From Betaproteobacteria bacterium (GTDB lineage: Bacteria; Pseudomonadota; Gammaproteobacteria; Burkholderiales; Ferrovaceae): DNA of 52,105 nucleotides. Every line of letters begins with the position of its first letter. Positions within the stretch are counted from its first letter, which is position 1. The stretch is taken from the NCBI GenBank assembly GCA_028866015.1, contig JAGWIW010000012.1, positions 1 to 52,105 on the forward strand. The letters are read 5' to 3'. The notes below the pieces were generated by a model that did not search any database, was not told where the DNA came from, and saw only the letters and a list, made by a program, of their open reading frames with translations. A program made the translations under genes and the position numbers. Below, piece after piece: positions 19,116 through 28,247 of the stretch.

Positions 19116-20878
19116 TCTCTCGGAGCCCTTGCCGTATCGATGTCGAGGTAGGCCCAGACCGAAGGCAGGATGGGATGGGCCTTGAAGCCCAGCACCCAGG
19201 GCTGGGAAAGCACATTGCGGATGTGGGTGGTGCTGACCTTGGTCACCCCCTTGAGCTCCAGCATGCGCGCCAATTGGTGATAGAGGACATTGCGTTGGGG
19301 AGAATCCGGCAAGGTGAGGGTCCGCTCGTACAGCCGGTCCCACTGGGGATCCTGATAGCAGGAGGCATTGTTCTCATGGGTATGGGGACCATACCAAAGC
19401 TGCATGAAGTTGTCTCCGTCCGGGTAGTCCGCAATCCAGGCTGAAAGCCTGATCTGGACCCGGCATTGACGTTCTGCCCGGAGCATGTCCGGAAACTTGA
19501 GCTTTTCGCTTTCAAACCGGATCGACAGGCGATCAAGGGCTTTTTTCATCATCTCGTCCAGTTCCCTGTCCTGGGACGAGAGGCTCGAAGTATAGCGCAC
19601 CGCCAGCGGACTGCCGTCCGGCATGCGCCGGTAGCCGTCCGGGCCACGTGCATAGCCTGTCTGGTCGAGCAACCGGTTGGCCAGTTCCGGGTTGTAGTCC
19701 AGTACGCTGCGATAGTCGGGGTCGGCACCCGCCACTCCTGCCGGGATGGGATAGGCATTGCGCACCGCCTGCCCCTTGTGGATGACCCGGATCATTTCCT
19801 CATCGTTCTGCGCCATGAAAATGGCCCGGCGCAACGCGATTTTTTCAGGGCTCATGCCCCCCAGCACCGGATCCTGCTGGTTGATGAAGTAATAGGCGAT
19901 GGATGGGTCGCTGATGCGATCAAGACGGATTCCGCGTGCAGCATATTTGGACCTGAGATGGTCGCCCTGCAGGGCCAGCGGTGCAAACTGCCCGGCCAGC
20001 CCCACCATGTCGAGCTCCCCTTTGCCGAAACTGAGCCAGGCTGATTGGGGTTCCTCAATCACCTGGATGTCGATGCGGTCGATCTGGGGGATGGTCTTGC
20101 CACGCATGAGGGCCGCGATATGCTGGCTGTCGGGGTCGTTTCCCGGATCGAAATTCCAGGTTTCGTGCCGGAAATAGGGGTTTCGTTCCAACACCATGCG
20201 CGAGGAGCGCACCCAGCGAACCAGGTGATAGGGCCCTGTGCCCACCGGATGGGATGCGGTATCCCCGGCATAGGCTTCGATCACTTCCCTGGCCACGATG
20301 CCGTACATGGGCTGGGCCATGGCATGGGCAAAATTGTAATCAGTGGTTTTGAGCCGGACCCTGAGTGTGTAGCGATCGAGCGCCTCCAGCCCCGGTATTT
20401 TGGCGTCGTAATCAAAATGGCCGCTGCGACGGGCGGCAGCTGCCAATTCATCGAGGCCGATGATCTTGCCTTCCACCAGAAACTTGTAGGGAGAACGGTT
20501 TTTGGGATCCATGAACCGCATCAGGGTGTAAATCACGTCCTGGGCCACGACTTCACGCTTAGCTCCCTTGAAAACAGGGTCAGGCGCGAAATAGACCCCG
20601 TGTTTCAGGCGGAAGACCCAAGTGCGTCCATGGTCAGTCACGGTGGGCATGTCGGCAGCCAGGCGCGGCACCAGTTTGGCCGGGCGTGCCAGGTAGTCGT
20701 AAGTGAGCAGGGATTCAAACAGCTGCTGTTCGATGGACGCGGTGTTGAGGTCTGACGTCATGACCGGATCGAATCCGGTTTCCGCTGCCGAAAGGGCGAG
20801 GTGAAGCACCTTTTCGGGAGCCGCAGCAACGCCTGTCAGCGGAACGGCCAGCAAGAGAATGAAGAGGAGTCGTCCCAT
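19112..20878 (-). CDS. yejA: Periplasmic peptide-binding protein (YejA-like, SBP family 5)
   Basis: A 588-residue extracytoplasmic solute-binding protein of family 5. The signal peptide is GRLLFILLLAVPLTGVAA with cleavage predicted after AAA at about residue 20. Family features are the opening AAETGFDPVMTSDLNTASIEQQLFESL, the HPVGTGPY turn, and a C-terminal YPDGDNFMQLWYG. It delivers peptides to YejB/YejE. Starts at 20890 (ATG) or 20899 (TTG) are possible but would lengthen the signal n-region. It is the first gene of the yejABEF operon and diverges from fabI by only 36 nt, where the minus strand carries a TATAAT at 20899-20904 overlapping the fabI ribosome site. Confidence 0.9.
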   Translation of the reverse strand: MGRLLFILLLAVPLTGVAAAPEKVLHLALSAAETGFDPVMTSDLNTASIEQQLFESLLTYDYLARPAKLVPRLAADMPTVTDHGRTWVFRLKHGVYFAPDPVFKGAKREVVAQDVIYTLMRFMDPKNRSPYKFLVEGKIIGLDELAAAARRSGHFDYDAKIPGLEALDRYTLRVRLKTTDYNFAHAMAQPMYGIVAREVIEAYAGDTASHPVGTGPYHLVRWVRSSRMVLERNPYFRHETWNFDPGNDPDSQHIAALMRGKTIPQIDRIDIQVIEEPQSAWLSFGKGELDMVGLAGQFAPLALQGDHLRSKYAARGIRLDRISDPSIAYYFINQQDPVLGGMSPEKIALRRAIFMAQNDEEMIRVIHKGQAVRNAYPIPAGVAGADPDYRSVLDYNPELANRLLDQTGYARGPDGYRRMPDGSPLAVRYTSSLSSQDRELDEMMKKALDRLSIRFESEKLKFPDMLRAERQCRVQIRLSAWIADYPDGDNFMQLWYGPHTHENNASCYQDPQWDRLYERTLTLPDSPQRNVLYHQLARMLELKGVTKVSTTHIRNVLSQPWVLGFKAHPILPSVWAYLDIDTARAPRE

Positions 20879-20914
20879 ATGGTTTATCATACCGGGCAAT
20901 TATAAGGAGGCCTC

Positions 20915-21700
20915 ATGGGATTTCTTGCCGATAAGCAAATTTTGATCACGGGCTTGCTGAGCAACCGTTCCATTGCCTGGGGCATTGCCAAGGCCATGCA
21001 GCGGGAAGGCGCCCAAATAGCCCTCACCTACCAGGGAGATGCCGTTCGCGGCCGTGTGGAAAAACTGGCCGAAGAACTGGGGGTTTCCCTGGTGCTGCCC
21101 TGTGATGTAGCCAACGACGCCGACATCGAGTCGATGTTCTCCACATTGGGCCGTTCCTGGAACGGGCTGGACGGTATTGTCCATTCCATCGCGTTTGCTC
21201 CGCGGGAGGCCCTGTCCGGCAGTTACCTCGATGCTGTGACCCGTGAAAGCTTCCGCATTGCACATGACATCAGCTCCTACAGTTTTGCCGCGCTCGCCAA
21301 GGCCGGTTACCCCATGATGGAAGGCCGCAACGGAGCGCTCGTCACCCTCTCCTACCTGGGTGCTGAGAAGTCGGTCACCAATTACAACGTGATGGGTCTT
21401 GCCAAGGCGAGCCTTGAAGCCAACGTGCGCTACATGGCCCACAGCCTGGGACCGCGAGGCATCCGCGTCAACGGCATTTCCGCCGGCCCTATCAAGACCC
21501 TGGCGGCTGCCGGCATCGGCGATTTCGGAAAGATCCTGAATTACGTGGAAGCGACGTCGCCCATGCGGCGCAACGTCACCATTGAAGAAGTCGGCAATGT
21601 GGCTGCCTTCCTGTGCAGTGACCTTTCCTCCGGCATCACGGGAGAAATCGTCCACGTGGATTCCGGATTCTCCTCAACCGTTCCCGGCATGGCGGAGTGA
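20915..21700 (+). CDS. fabI: Enoyl-[acyl-carrier-protein] reductase (NADH), FabI
   Basis: A 261-residue short-chain dehydrogenase that performs the last reduction of each fatty-acid elongation cycle. The nucleotide-binding region [15 protein letters not shown] is the FabI variant of the Rossmann glycine loop. The catalytic pair is Y157-x6-K164 in NYNVMGLAK, with the second tyrosine in LSYLGAE and the substrate loop in [10 protein letters not shown]. The strong site AAGGAGG lies 6 nt before the ATG. The gene is single, between divergent yejA and convergent ppiD. Confidence 0.97.
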   Translation: MGFLADKQILITGLLSNRSIAWGIAKAMQREGAQIALTYQGDAVRGRVEKLAEELGVSLVLPCDVANDADIESMFSTLGRSWNGLDGIVHSIAFAPREALSGSYLDAVTRESFRIAHDISSYSFAALAKAGYPMMEGRNGALVTLSYLGAEKSVTNYNVMGLAKASLEANVRYMAHSLGPRGIRVNGISAGPIKTLAAAGIGDFGKILNYVEATSPMRRNVTIEEVGNVAAFLCSDLSSGITGEIVHVDSGFSSTVPGMAE

Positions 21701-21705
21701 CGCGA

Positions 21706-21742
21706 CTGGAACCGTGCGTCAGCGATCCTGACGGGGTTCCAG
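21706..21742. terminator. Nested hairpin at the fabI/ppiD convergent junction
   Basis: CTGGAACC (21706-21713) pairs with GGTTCCAG (21735-21742), and inside it CGTCAG (21717-21722) pairs with CTGACG (21728-21733) around a 5-nt loop. The structure begins just after the fabI stop and includes the stop region of ppiD (21719), so one side is coding for ppiD. No T-run follows on either strand, so intrinsic termination is not certain; RNA end protection is an alternative. Confidence 0.45.
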
Positions 21743-23650
21743 CACGCTCTTGTTGAGCAGCCTGACCGTGGCATCCTGGCGCAGGCTGGCCAGGAATGCG
21801 GTCAGCACCGCATCACCGTAGGCACGGGTCAGCCCCACTTCCGCCTGCTTGCGCTTGGCCGCATCCTCCGCATTGCCCTCTTTCACCTGCGAAATCCGCA
21901 ACAGTGCATAGGTGCCTGTGGGCAGCGCAGCACCGGCATAGGCAGGCAGGTGGTTCGGATTGGCTGCAAAAGCCGCCGTCACCACGCCGGCCGGCAATCT
22001 GTCGCTCAAGGCCTGCTGCCGAGTAAACTGGCGCGCCTTGGACCAGGGCAATTTGTCGGCCTTGCCGCCCTGCAGTGCGGACAGCTGCGCTTCACCCGCC
22101 TCCTTGGCCAGCCTGGCTGCGGCTTCCCGCTGTAACGTCTGGGCAATGGAGGCCTGCACATCAGCCAGGGGGCGAATCACTGAAGGCTCATGGGCCACCA
22201 CGTGAGCTGACACCAGGGTATTGGGAGCCACTTCGATGGCAGGCGTATTGCGTCCGTCCTTGACCGATTCCTGGGCAAACATGGCGTTCTGCAATTTGGG
22301 GTTGCCCAGCACGGGATCCTGCAAGGGCGCGCCACGCACAATCCAGTCCGAGGTCCGGAGTGGCAGTTTCAGCTTGTCCGCCGCCGGCTTGAGCGCGCCG
22401 GACTGCTCGTATACGAGGTTGCTGAAGGTTTCAGCTTCGTCGGAAAACTGCTTGGATGCCCGCTGACGGCGCAATTCTTCGGCAATTTGGGGAGTGGCTT
22501 CCGCCAGGGTTTTCCCCTTGCCAGCCTTGACGTCGGTCAGCTCGATGATGTGGTAGCCGAACTCCGTTTCAATGGGACCGCGGATTTCGCCCGGCTTCAT
22601 GGAAAACACGGCAGTTTCAAATGGCTGGGTCATCATGCCCCGTCCAAAATACCCCAGATCGCCTCCATTGGCGGCAGAACCTGGGTCCTGCGAATATTGT
22701 TTGGCAAGCGCGGCAAAGCGATCCGGATGGGCCTGCGCTTCCGCCAGGATTTTTTCTGCCTCGGCCTTGGCTGCATCGCGCTTGGCTTTGCCGGCGGAAG
22801 CAGGGGCCGCGATCAGGATGTGACGGGCACGTCGGGTCTCCTTTCCCTGCCAGCGAGCCTGATTGGAAGGGTCTGCGTACACCTTGGCAATGTCCGCCGG
22901 TGACACCGCTTCCCCCTGGGCCAGTTGGTCTGCCGCAAGCACCAGGTACTGGACCTTGATACGCTCGGGAACTTTGAACTGCTCCTGGTGGGAATCGTAA
23001 TACTGCTTGATCTGGGCATCATCCACGTGCACCTGGGCCATGAAGCGCTCCAGGGGAATTTCCACCAGTGAAAGCTCGCGGGTCTGGTCGTTGAGCTTGA
23101 GGAAGGCATCGATGGACACCGCTGGCACCCACTGGCTGCCGGTCAAGGCTTCCTGCTCCATTTGGATCTTGAGGTCATCGCGCACGCGGGATTCAAACAC
23201 GGCCGGCGAAAGACCGCGCTCTCGCAACAGCGATTCGTAGCGTGACTGGGAGAATTTTCCGTTTTCCTGGAATGCGTCGAACTGGGAGATCTCATGGGCC
23301 AGATAGGCATCCGACACGCTCAGATGATGCTTGTCTGCATAGGCGGCCAGCAAGTGGCGGTTGATCAGTCCCTGCAGGGTTTCATACCGCAACTGGGGCG
23401 TATCCAGCAGGGAAGTGTCCACGCGCGCCCCACCCAGTCCCTCTCTCATCCGTTCCAGCTGGTCACGCAGGTTGTCGTTGAATTCAGCCTGGGTAATGGA
23501 AACGCTATCCACTTTGGCCACCGTGTCGGCACCCCCGCCCGCCTGGCGGAAATAGTATTCAACACCAAAGAGCGCAAAGGGAATCGTGATGAGGGCCAGC
23601 AGAACCTTGGCAACCCAGGTCTGGGCAAGCATTCGGAATTTTTCAAGCAT
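21719..23650 (-). CDS. ppiD: Periplasmic chaperone/parvulin-like PpiD
   Basis: A 643-residue inner-membrane-anchored chaperone for newly exported proteins. A single helix at about residues 13-33 (WVAKVLLALITIPFALFGV) anchors it; a SurA-like N-domain follows, then a parvulin domain at about 260-365 (ARHILIAAPA, FAALAKQYSQDPGSAANGGDLGYFGRG, FETAVFSMKPGEIRGPI, GYHII), then a long C-terminal region. It lies just downstream of hupB, as in E. coli, but here two tRNA genes and a terminator stand between them. Confidence 0.93.
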   Translation of the reverse strand: MLEKFRMLAQTWVAKVLLALITIPFALFGVEYYFRQAGGGADTVAKVDSVSITQAEFNDNLRDQLERMREGLGGARVDTSLLDTPQLRYETLQGLINRHLLAAYADKHHLSVSDAYLAHEISQFDAFQENGKFSQSRYESLLRERGLSPAVFESRVRDDLKIQMEQEALTGSQWVPAVSIDAFLKLNDQTRELSLVEIPLERFMAQVHVDDAQIKQYYDSHQEQFKVPERIKVQYLVLAADQLAQGEAVSPADIAKVYADPSNQARWQGKETRRARHILIAAPASAGKAKRDAAKAEAEKILAEAQAHPDRFAALAKQYSQDPGSAANGGDLGYFGRGMMTQPFETAVFSMKPGEIRGPIETEFGYHIIELTDVKAGKGKTLAEATPQIAEELRRQRASKQFSDEAETFSNLVYEQSGALKPAADKLKLPLRTSDWIVRGAPLQDPVLGNPKLQNAMFAQESVKDGRNTPAIEVAPNTLVSAHVVAHEPSVIRPLADVQASIAQTLQREAAARLAKEAGEAQLSALQGGKADKLPWSKARQFTRQQALSDRLPAGVVTAAFAANPNHLPAYAGAALPTGTYALLRISQVKEGNAEDAAKRKQAEVGLTRAYGDAVLTAFLASLRQDATVRLLNKSVLEPRQDR

Positions 23651-23719
23651 GTCAGAACACCGTCGGAAAACGTCGTGCAGTCTACCACGGGCCGTGCATC
23701 AACATGAAAACTGCCAATA

Positions 23720-23749
23720 AAAAAGCCGTTGATTGCTCAACGGCTTTTT
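23720..23749. terminator. Bidirectional Rho-independent terminator
   Basis: AAAAAGCCGTTGA (23720-23732) and TCAACGGCTTTTT (23737-23749) form a 13-bp perfect stem with a TTGC loop. A-runs on one side and T-runs on the other give a terminator in both directions. On the minus strand it ends the hupB-tRNA transcript 3 nt after the tRNA-Asp CCA, and so separates it from ppiD. Confidence 0.9.
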
Positions 23750-23752
23750 ATT

Positions 23753-23829
23753 TGGCGGAGTGGACGGGACTCGAACCCGCGACCCCCGGCGTGACAGGCC
23801 GGTATTCTAACCAACTGAACTACCACTCC
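23753..23829 (-). tRNA. tRNA-Asp(GTC)
   Basis: A 77-nt cloverleaf with CCA encoded (23753-23755). The acceptor arms GGAGTGG and CCACTCC pair, the D-loop is TAGTTCAGTTGGTTAGAAT, the anticodon loop CTGTCAC reads GTC, and the T-arm is GCGGGTTCGAGTCCCGT. It is closely similar to E. coli tRNA-Asp. It is the last gene of the hupB-tRNA-Val-tRNA-Asp unit. Confidence 0.97.
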
Positions 23830-23871
23830 AAAACTTCCAACTGCACGAATACCTGACCCGGTGCTGCTGGC

Positions 23872-23947
23872 TGGTGGGTGCTGAGGGGTTCGAACCCCCG
23901 ACATTCGCCTTGTAAGGGCGACGCTCTACCAACTGAGCTAAGCACCC
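23872..23947 (-). tRNA. tRNA-Val(TAC)
   Basis: A 76-nt cloverleaf with encoded CCA (23872-23874). Acceptor GGGTGCT pairs with AGCACCC, the D-arm is AGCTCAGTTGGTAGAGCG, the anticodon loop CTTACAA reads TAC, and the T-arm is GGGGGTTCGAACCCC. It starts 11 nt after the hupB stop and ends 42 nt before tRNA-Asp on the same strand. Confidence 0.97.
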
Positions 23948-23958
23948 AGCAAAGCCAA

Positions 23959-24231
23959 TTAGTTTATCGCATCTTTCAGCGCTTTACCAGCACGAAACTT
24001 AGGAACTTTTGCTGCCTTGATCTTGATGGTGGCTCCGGTACGGGGATTGCGACCGCTGCGGGCAGCGCGCTTGCCCACATAGAACGTACCAAAGCCCACG
24101 AGTGTCACCTGGCCGCCTTTCTTGAGGGCGGTCTTGACGGCAGCCATTGCGCCATCCAGCGCGCGTCCTGCAGCCGCTTTTGAAATATCGGCTGCATCAG
24201 CCATTTGGTCAATCAGTTCAGTCTTGTTCAC
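23959..24231 (-). CDS. hupB: DNA-binding protein HU-beta
   Basis: A 90-residue histone-like protein that bends and compacts DNA as a dimer. The sequence runs through the family pattern: N-terminal helices, [21 protein letters not shown] (the beta-arm with the intercalating proline), and [19 protein letters not shown]. The start is a GTG at 24231 (read [10 protein letters not shown]), with AGGGGA about 8 nt upstream; the family opening MNK supports it. It is followed by two tRNA genes without a terminator between, and preceded by a strong promoter. Confidence 0.96.
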   Translation of the reverse strand: MNKTELIDQMADAADISKAAAGRALDGAMAAVKTALKKGGQVTLVGFGTFYVGKRAARSGRNPRTGATIKIKAAKVPKFRAGKALKDAIN

Positions 24232-24286
24232 CTGGATTCCCCTATTTTGTAGTTAGTACCTGGTTGGTGCGTAGTTATTTGGTGCT

Positions 24287-24312
24287 CGGTCAGGTCACAA
24301 GTGCCCTGACCG
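24287..24312 (-). other. Inverted repeat in the hupB leader
   Basis: CGGTCAGG (24287-24294) and CCTGACCG (24305-24312) form an 8-bp perfect stem with a 10-nt loop, about 42 nt downstream of the predicted hupB -10 and 55 nt upstream of the GTG. No T-run follows. It could be a protein-binding palindrome or an mRNA leader hairpin. Confidence 0.4.
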
Positions 24313-24353
24313 GAAAACCTTCGCAAGCCGCATCAAATCAAGCCGCGTCGCTC

Positions 24354-24382
24354 TTTATAAAAGGCTACGGATTTGGTGTCAA
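24354..24382 (-). promoter_or_regulatory. Sigma-70 promoter of hupB-tRNA operon
   Basis: On the minus strand a perfect TTGACA (24377-24382) is followed after 17 nt by TATAAA (24354-24359). It lies directly behind the lon stop and about 120 nt before the hupB start, giving a long leader. It is among the best sigma-70 matches seen in the window. Confidence 0.75.
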
Positions 24383-24407
24383 CCACTTTTTACCCCTGAA
24401 ACCCTTG

Positions 24408-26819
24408 TCAATGCTTGATCGACGCGCCGGGTGCCGATTCAGGAATCGCTGCCGGCAGCTTGGAGAGTTCCACCGGGTCCGCAGGCGACGGCTCTCGCTC
24501 CAGGGCCATCGTCAGCACCTGGTCGATCCAGCGCACGGGATGCAGATCCAGCCGGTTTTTGATGTTTTCCGGAATATCCACCAGATCCTTGGTGTTTTCT
24601 TCAGGGATCAGCACGGTTTTGATGCCACCCCGATGGGCCGCCAGTAGTTTTTCCTTGAGTCCTCCGATCGGCAGCACTTCGCCTCGCAAGGTGATTTCAC
24701 CAGTCATGGCCACGTCGGCACGCACAGGAATCCCACTCAGCACGGACACCATGGCTGTGGCGATGGCAATGCCTGCACTGGGCCCGTCCTTGGGCGTTGC
24801 CCCTTCCGGCAAGTGGATGTGGATGTCGGATTTTTCGTAAAAATCTTCCGGGATGCCCAGTTTGCGTGCACGGCTTCGCACCACGCTCAGCGCCGCCTGG
24901 ATGGACTCCTGCATCACATCGCCCAGTTTGCCAGTGGTCGTCATCTTGCCCTTGCCCGGCAGCTGCACTGCCTCGATGGTGAGCAGCTCCCCCCCCACTT
25001 CGGTCCAGGCCAGGCCTGTAACCTGTCCAACCTGGTTGGTTTTTTCAGCGATGCCGAAGGTGTAGCGGCGCACGCCCAGGTATTTTTCAAGGTTGCGCGA
25101 AGACACCGTCACCTTGGCCGGCTTTTTGGTCAGGAGCAAGGCCTTCACCACCTTGCGGCAGATCTTGGCGATTTCCCGATCCAGCGCACGCACCCCGGCT
25201 TCGCGCGTGTAGTACTGGACAATGTCGCGCAAGGCCGAATCCGTCACCGAAATTTCGTTCTCCTTCAGGCCATTGGCCTTCAATTGCTTGGGCAGGAGAT
25301 ACTGGCGCGCAATGTTGATTTTCTCGTCTTCCGTGTAACCGGCCAGACGGATCACTTCCATCCTGTCCAGCAACGGGGCCGGAATGTTCAGGGTGTTGGC
25401 CGTGGCCACGAACATCACGTCGGACAGGTCGTATTCCACCTCCACGTAATGGTCGGTAAATGCATGATTCTGCTCCGGATCCAGAACTTCCAGCAGCGCA
25501 GAAGAAGGATCTCCACGAAAATCCTGACCCAGCTTGTCCACTTCATCGAGCAGGAACAGCGGATTGCGCACGCCCACCTTGGTCATGTTTTGCAGGATCT
25601 TGCCCGGCATGGAGCCAATGTAAGTGCGACGGTGACCCCGGATTTCCGCTTCGTCACGCACGCCACCCAGAGCCATGCGCACAAATTTGCGATTGGTCGC
25701 CCGGGCAATGGACTGACCCAGGGAAGTCTTGCCCACCCCCGGTGGTCCCACCAGGCACAGGATCGGAGCCTTGACCTTGTCCACACGGCTTTGCACGGCC
25801 AGGTACTCGACAATGCGTTCCTTGACCTTGTCGAGGCCGTAATGATCCTGGTCCAGAATGAGTTCGCAAGCCTCCAGGTCATTGCTGACGCGGGTTTTCT
25901 TTTTCCACGGCAACCCCACCAGGGTATCGATGTAATTGCGCACCACGGTGGCTTCTGCTGACATGGGCGACATCAGGCGCAGCTTCTTGAATTCGGATTC
26001 CGCCTTGACACGGGCCTCCTTGGGCATGTGGGCAGACTTGATCTTCTTTTCCAGTTCCTCGAGGTCAGCTCCCTCTTCGCTGTCGCCCAGCTCTTTCTGG
26101 ATGGCCTTGACCTGTTCGTTCAGGTAGTACTCGCGCTGGCTTTTTTCCATCTGGCGCTTGACGCGGCCACGGATGCGCTTTTCCACCTGGAGAATGTCGA
26201 TCTCGCTCTCCAGCACGGACAACAGGTGCTCGATGCGTTCCTTCACGTCGAACATGGACAGGATCTGCTGCTTCTGTTCCAGCTTGAGCGGCAGGTGGGC
26301 AGCGATGGTATCCGCCAGGCGGCCCGGATCATCAATGTTGGAAAAGGACGTCAGGACCTCGGGCGGGATCTTTTTATTCAGTTTGACGAACTGGTCGAAT
26401 TGGCTCAGCAGCGTGCGCCGCATGGCTTCGATCTCGGGGTGATCACTGAGCAGTGCGGCCGCACGGCGGGCATCGCCCACATAGTGGGTTTTGAGGTCGG
26501 TCACCCCCTCGATGAAGGCCCGTTCCACCCCTTCCACCAGCACCTTGACCGTGCCGTCCGGCAGCTTCAGCATCTGGAGGATGCTGGCCACACTTCCCAC
26601 TTCATACAGTTCTTCAGGTTTGGGCTCATCGTTGGCGGCAGATTTCTGGGCCACCAGCAGAATGCTTTTGCCCGACTCCATGGCGGTTTCCAGCGCCTTG
26701 ATGGACTTCTGGCGACCCACAAACAGCGGAATCACCATGTGCGGGAAAACCACCACATCGCGCAGGGGCAACAGGGGAAACTGGACGATGTCCTGATCGT
26801 GTTCGAATAGAGAGGCCAT
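24408..26819 (-). CDS. lon: ATP-dependent protease La (Lon)
   Basis: An 803-residue cytosolic protease that degrades damaged and regulatory proteins. Order: N-terminal LON domain ([23 protein letters not shown]), coiled helical region, AAA+ module with Walker [13 protein letters not shown] (K364) and Walker [10 protein letters not shown], and the Ser-Lys protease domain with S681 in PKDGPSAG and the catalytic lysine about 43 residues further in [14 protein letters not shown]. Length matches the E. coli-type LonA. A sigma-32-like promoter precedes it and no terminator separates it from the hupB promoter. Confidence 0.97.
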   Translation of the reverse strand: MASLFEHDQDIVQFPLLPLRDVVVFPHMVIPLFVGRQKSIKALETAMESGKSILLVAQKSAANDEPKPEELYEVGSVASILQMLKLPDGTVKVLVEGVERAFIEGVTDLKTHYVGDARRAAALLSDHPEIEAMRRTLLSQFDQFVKLNKKIPPEVLTSFSNIDDPGRLADTIAAHLPLKLEQKQQILSMFDVKERIEHLLSVLESEIDILQVEKRIRGRVKRQMEKSQREYYLNEQVKAIQKELGDSEEGADLEELEKKIKSAHMPKEARVKAESEFKKLRLMSPMSAEATVVRNYIDTLVGLPWKKKTRVSNDLEACELILDQDHYGLDKVKERIVEYLAVQSRVDKVKAPILCLVGPPGVGKTSLGQSIARATNRKFVRMALGGVRDEAEIRGHRRTYIGSMPGKILQNMTKVGVRNPLFLLDEVDKLGQDFRGDPSSALLEVLDPEQNHAFTDHYVEVEYDLSDVMFVATANTLNIPAPLLDRMEVIRLAGYTEDEKINIARQYLLPKQLKANGLKENEISVTDSALRDIVQYYTREAGVRALDREIAKICRKVVKALLLTKKPAKVTVSSRNLEKYLGVRRYTFGIAEKTNQVGQVTGLAWTEVGGELLTIEAVQLPGKGKMTTTGKLGDVMQESIQAALSVVRSRARKLGIPEDFYEKSDIHIHLPEGATPKDGPSAGIAIATAMVSVLSGIPVRADVAMTGEITLRGEVLPIGGLKEKLLAAHRGGIKTVLIPEENTKDLVDIPENIKNRLDLHPVRWIDQVLTMALEREPSPADPVELSKLPAAIPESAPGASIKH

Positions 26820-26852
26820 GGGGAGATCCCTGTAAAATTTCCAATACAGCTT

Positions 26853-26880
26853 ATATGGGGCCGGTTTCCGCTATTTCAAT
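26853..26880 (-). promoter_or_regulatory. Candidate heat-shock (sigma-32) promoter of lon
   Basis: On the minus strand ATTGAAA (26874-26880) is followed after 13 nt by CCCCATAT (26853-26860). The sigma-32 consensus is CTTGAAA, 11-16 nt, CCCCATnT, so the -10 is a full match and the -35 is 6 of 7. It lies about 34 nt upstream of the lon ATG. lon is a heat-shock gene in proteobacteria, which supports the call. Confidence 0.7.
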
Positions 26881-26890
26881 GGAAACCGGC
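26860..26890. repeat. Perfect 10-bp inverted repeat between clpX and lon
   Basis: GCCGGTTTCC (26860-26869) and GGAAACCGGC (26881-26890) pair around an 11-nt spacer. It starts 12 nt after the clpX stop and contains the -35 of the lon heat-shock promoter in its spacer. No T-run follows on the minus strand, so it is a weak terminator at best; it could stabilise the clpX message or be a protein site. Confidence 0.5.
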
Positions 26891-26901
26891 TTCTCGCGAC
26901 C

Positions 26902-28158
26902 TCAGACGCCGGCGACCTTATGCTGGTCCGCGTAAATCAGCAAAGGTGGTGCTTCTGCAGTGATGCACCCTTCGTCAATGACCACCTTGCTTACGTTCTG
27001 CATCGAAGGCAGGGCAAACATGGTGTCGAGCAGGACATGCTCGATGATGGAGCGCAATCCCCGAGCACCGGTCTTGCGAGCCAACGCTTTACGGGAGATG
27101 GCACGCAAGGCACTGGGTCTGAACTCCAGTTCGACATTCTCCATGGAGAAAAGTTTTTGGTATTGGCGCGTCAGGGCGTTGCGCGGTTCCGTGAGAATGC
27201 GCACCAGGGCATCCTCGTGCAATTCCTCGAGGGTGGCGACCACCGGCAGGCGCCCCACGAATTCGGGGATCAGGCCAAACTTGATGAGATCTTCCGGCTC
27301 GACGCCGGCCAGCAGCTGGTTGGCATCGCGCCCGTCCTTGCTCACCACCTTGGCACCAAAACCGATGCCGCTGTTGTCGGACCGGTCGCGAATCACCTTG
27401 TCGAGCCCACCAAACGCCCCGCCGCAAATAAACAGGATGTTGGTGGTGTCCACCTGCACGAATTCCTGATTGGGATGCTTGCGTCCGCCCTGGGGGGGCA
27501 CGGAGGCCACAGTGCCTTCGATCAGCTTGAGCAGCGCCTGCTGCACCCCTTCCCCGGAAACGTCACGGGTGATGGAGGGGTTGTCCGACTTGCGTGAAAT
27601 CTTGTCGATTTCATCGATGTAGACGATCCCGCGCTGTGCTTTTTCCACATCGTAATCGCATTTCTGCAGGAGCTTCTGGATGATGTTTTCCACGTCCTCG
27701 CCCACATAACCCGCTTCCGTCAGCGTGGTGGCATCGGCGATGACGAAAGGCACGTTGAGCAGGCGCGCCAGTGTCTGGGCCAGCAGCGTTTTTCCTGAAC
27801 CGGTGGGGCCGATCAACAGGATGTTGCTTTTTGCGAGTTCTACGTCGCGGTCCTTGCCCTGGTGGCGCAGCCGCTTGTAATGGTTGTAGACCGCCACGGC
27901 CAGGATTTTCTTGGCCTGGGTCTGATCAATCACGTACTGGTCGAGAATTTCTGCAATTTCCTGTGGCGAAGGCAGCTCCGACTTGACGTTCTTGACCTCG
28001 GCGCCCTGGATCTCCTCGCGGATGATGTCGTTGCAAAGCTCGATGCATTCGTCGCAAATGAACACGGAAGGGCCTGCAATCAGCTTGCGGACTTCATGCT
28101 GGCTTTTTCCGCAGAAGGAACAATAAAGCAGTTTGTCGCTGGCGGTCTTTTCTGTCAT
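26902..28158 (-). CDS. clpX: ATP-dependent Clp protease ATP-binding subunit ClpX
   Basis: A 418-residue AAA+ unfoldase that feeds substrates to ClpP. The N-terminal zinc-binding domain has C13-x2-C16 and CDECIELC; Walker A is GPTGSGKT, Walker B is [10 protein letters not shown], the pore loop is in AGYVGED, the ClpP-contacting loop is IGFGAKV, and the arginine finger region is in [10 protein letters not shown]. It sits downstream of clpP with an 89-nt gap that holds a GC-rich hairpin, in the usual tig-clpP-clpX-lon order. Confidence 0.97.
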   Translation of the reverse strand: MTEKTASDKLLYCSFCGKSQHEVRKLIAGPSVFICDECIELCNDIIREEIQGAEVKNVKSELPSPQEIAEILDQYVIDQTQAKKILAVAVYNHYKRLRHQGKDRDVELAKSNILLIGPTGSGKTLLAQTLARLLNVPFVIADATTLTEAGYVGEDVENIIQKLLQKCDYDVEKAQRGIVYIDEIDKISRKSDNPSITRDVSGEGVQQALLKLIEGTVASVPPQGGRKHPNQEFVQVDTTNILFICGGAFGGLDKVIRDRSDNSGIGFGAKVVSKDGRDANQLLAGVEPEDLIKFGLIPEFVGRLPVVATLEELHEDALVRILTEPRNALTRQYQKLFSMENVELEFRPSALRAISRKALARKTGARGLRSIIEHVLLDTMFALPSMQNVSKVVIDEGCITAEAPPLLIYADQHKVAGV

Positions 28159-28247
28159 GGACGTGATTCCTTCTTAACTTGCTTGCCTCACCCGGGCCCG
28201 CCCCTTGGGGGCCACAGGATCAGTTTAACCCTTTTCCGCCCCGGATT

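Noticed and set aside
24383-24413. A second TTGACA near the lon stop as another hupB promoter
   Set aside because: The only AT-rich -10 candidate is 13 nt away, which is too short.
24813-25961. 382-codon open frame antisense to lon
   Set aside because: Shadow of a certain gene; no domain-like features.
28159-28247. GC-rich hairpin between clpP and clpX as a terminator
   Set aside because: It has no T-run and the genes are expected to be co-transcribed; the stem is mostly a C/G homopolymer tract.
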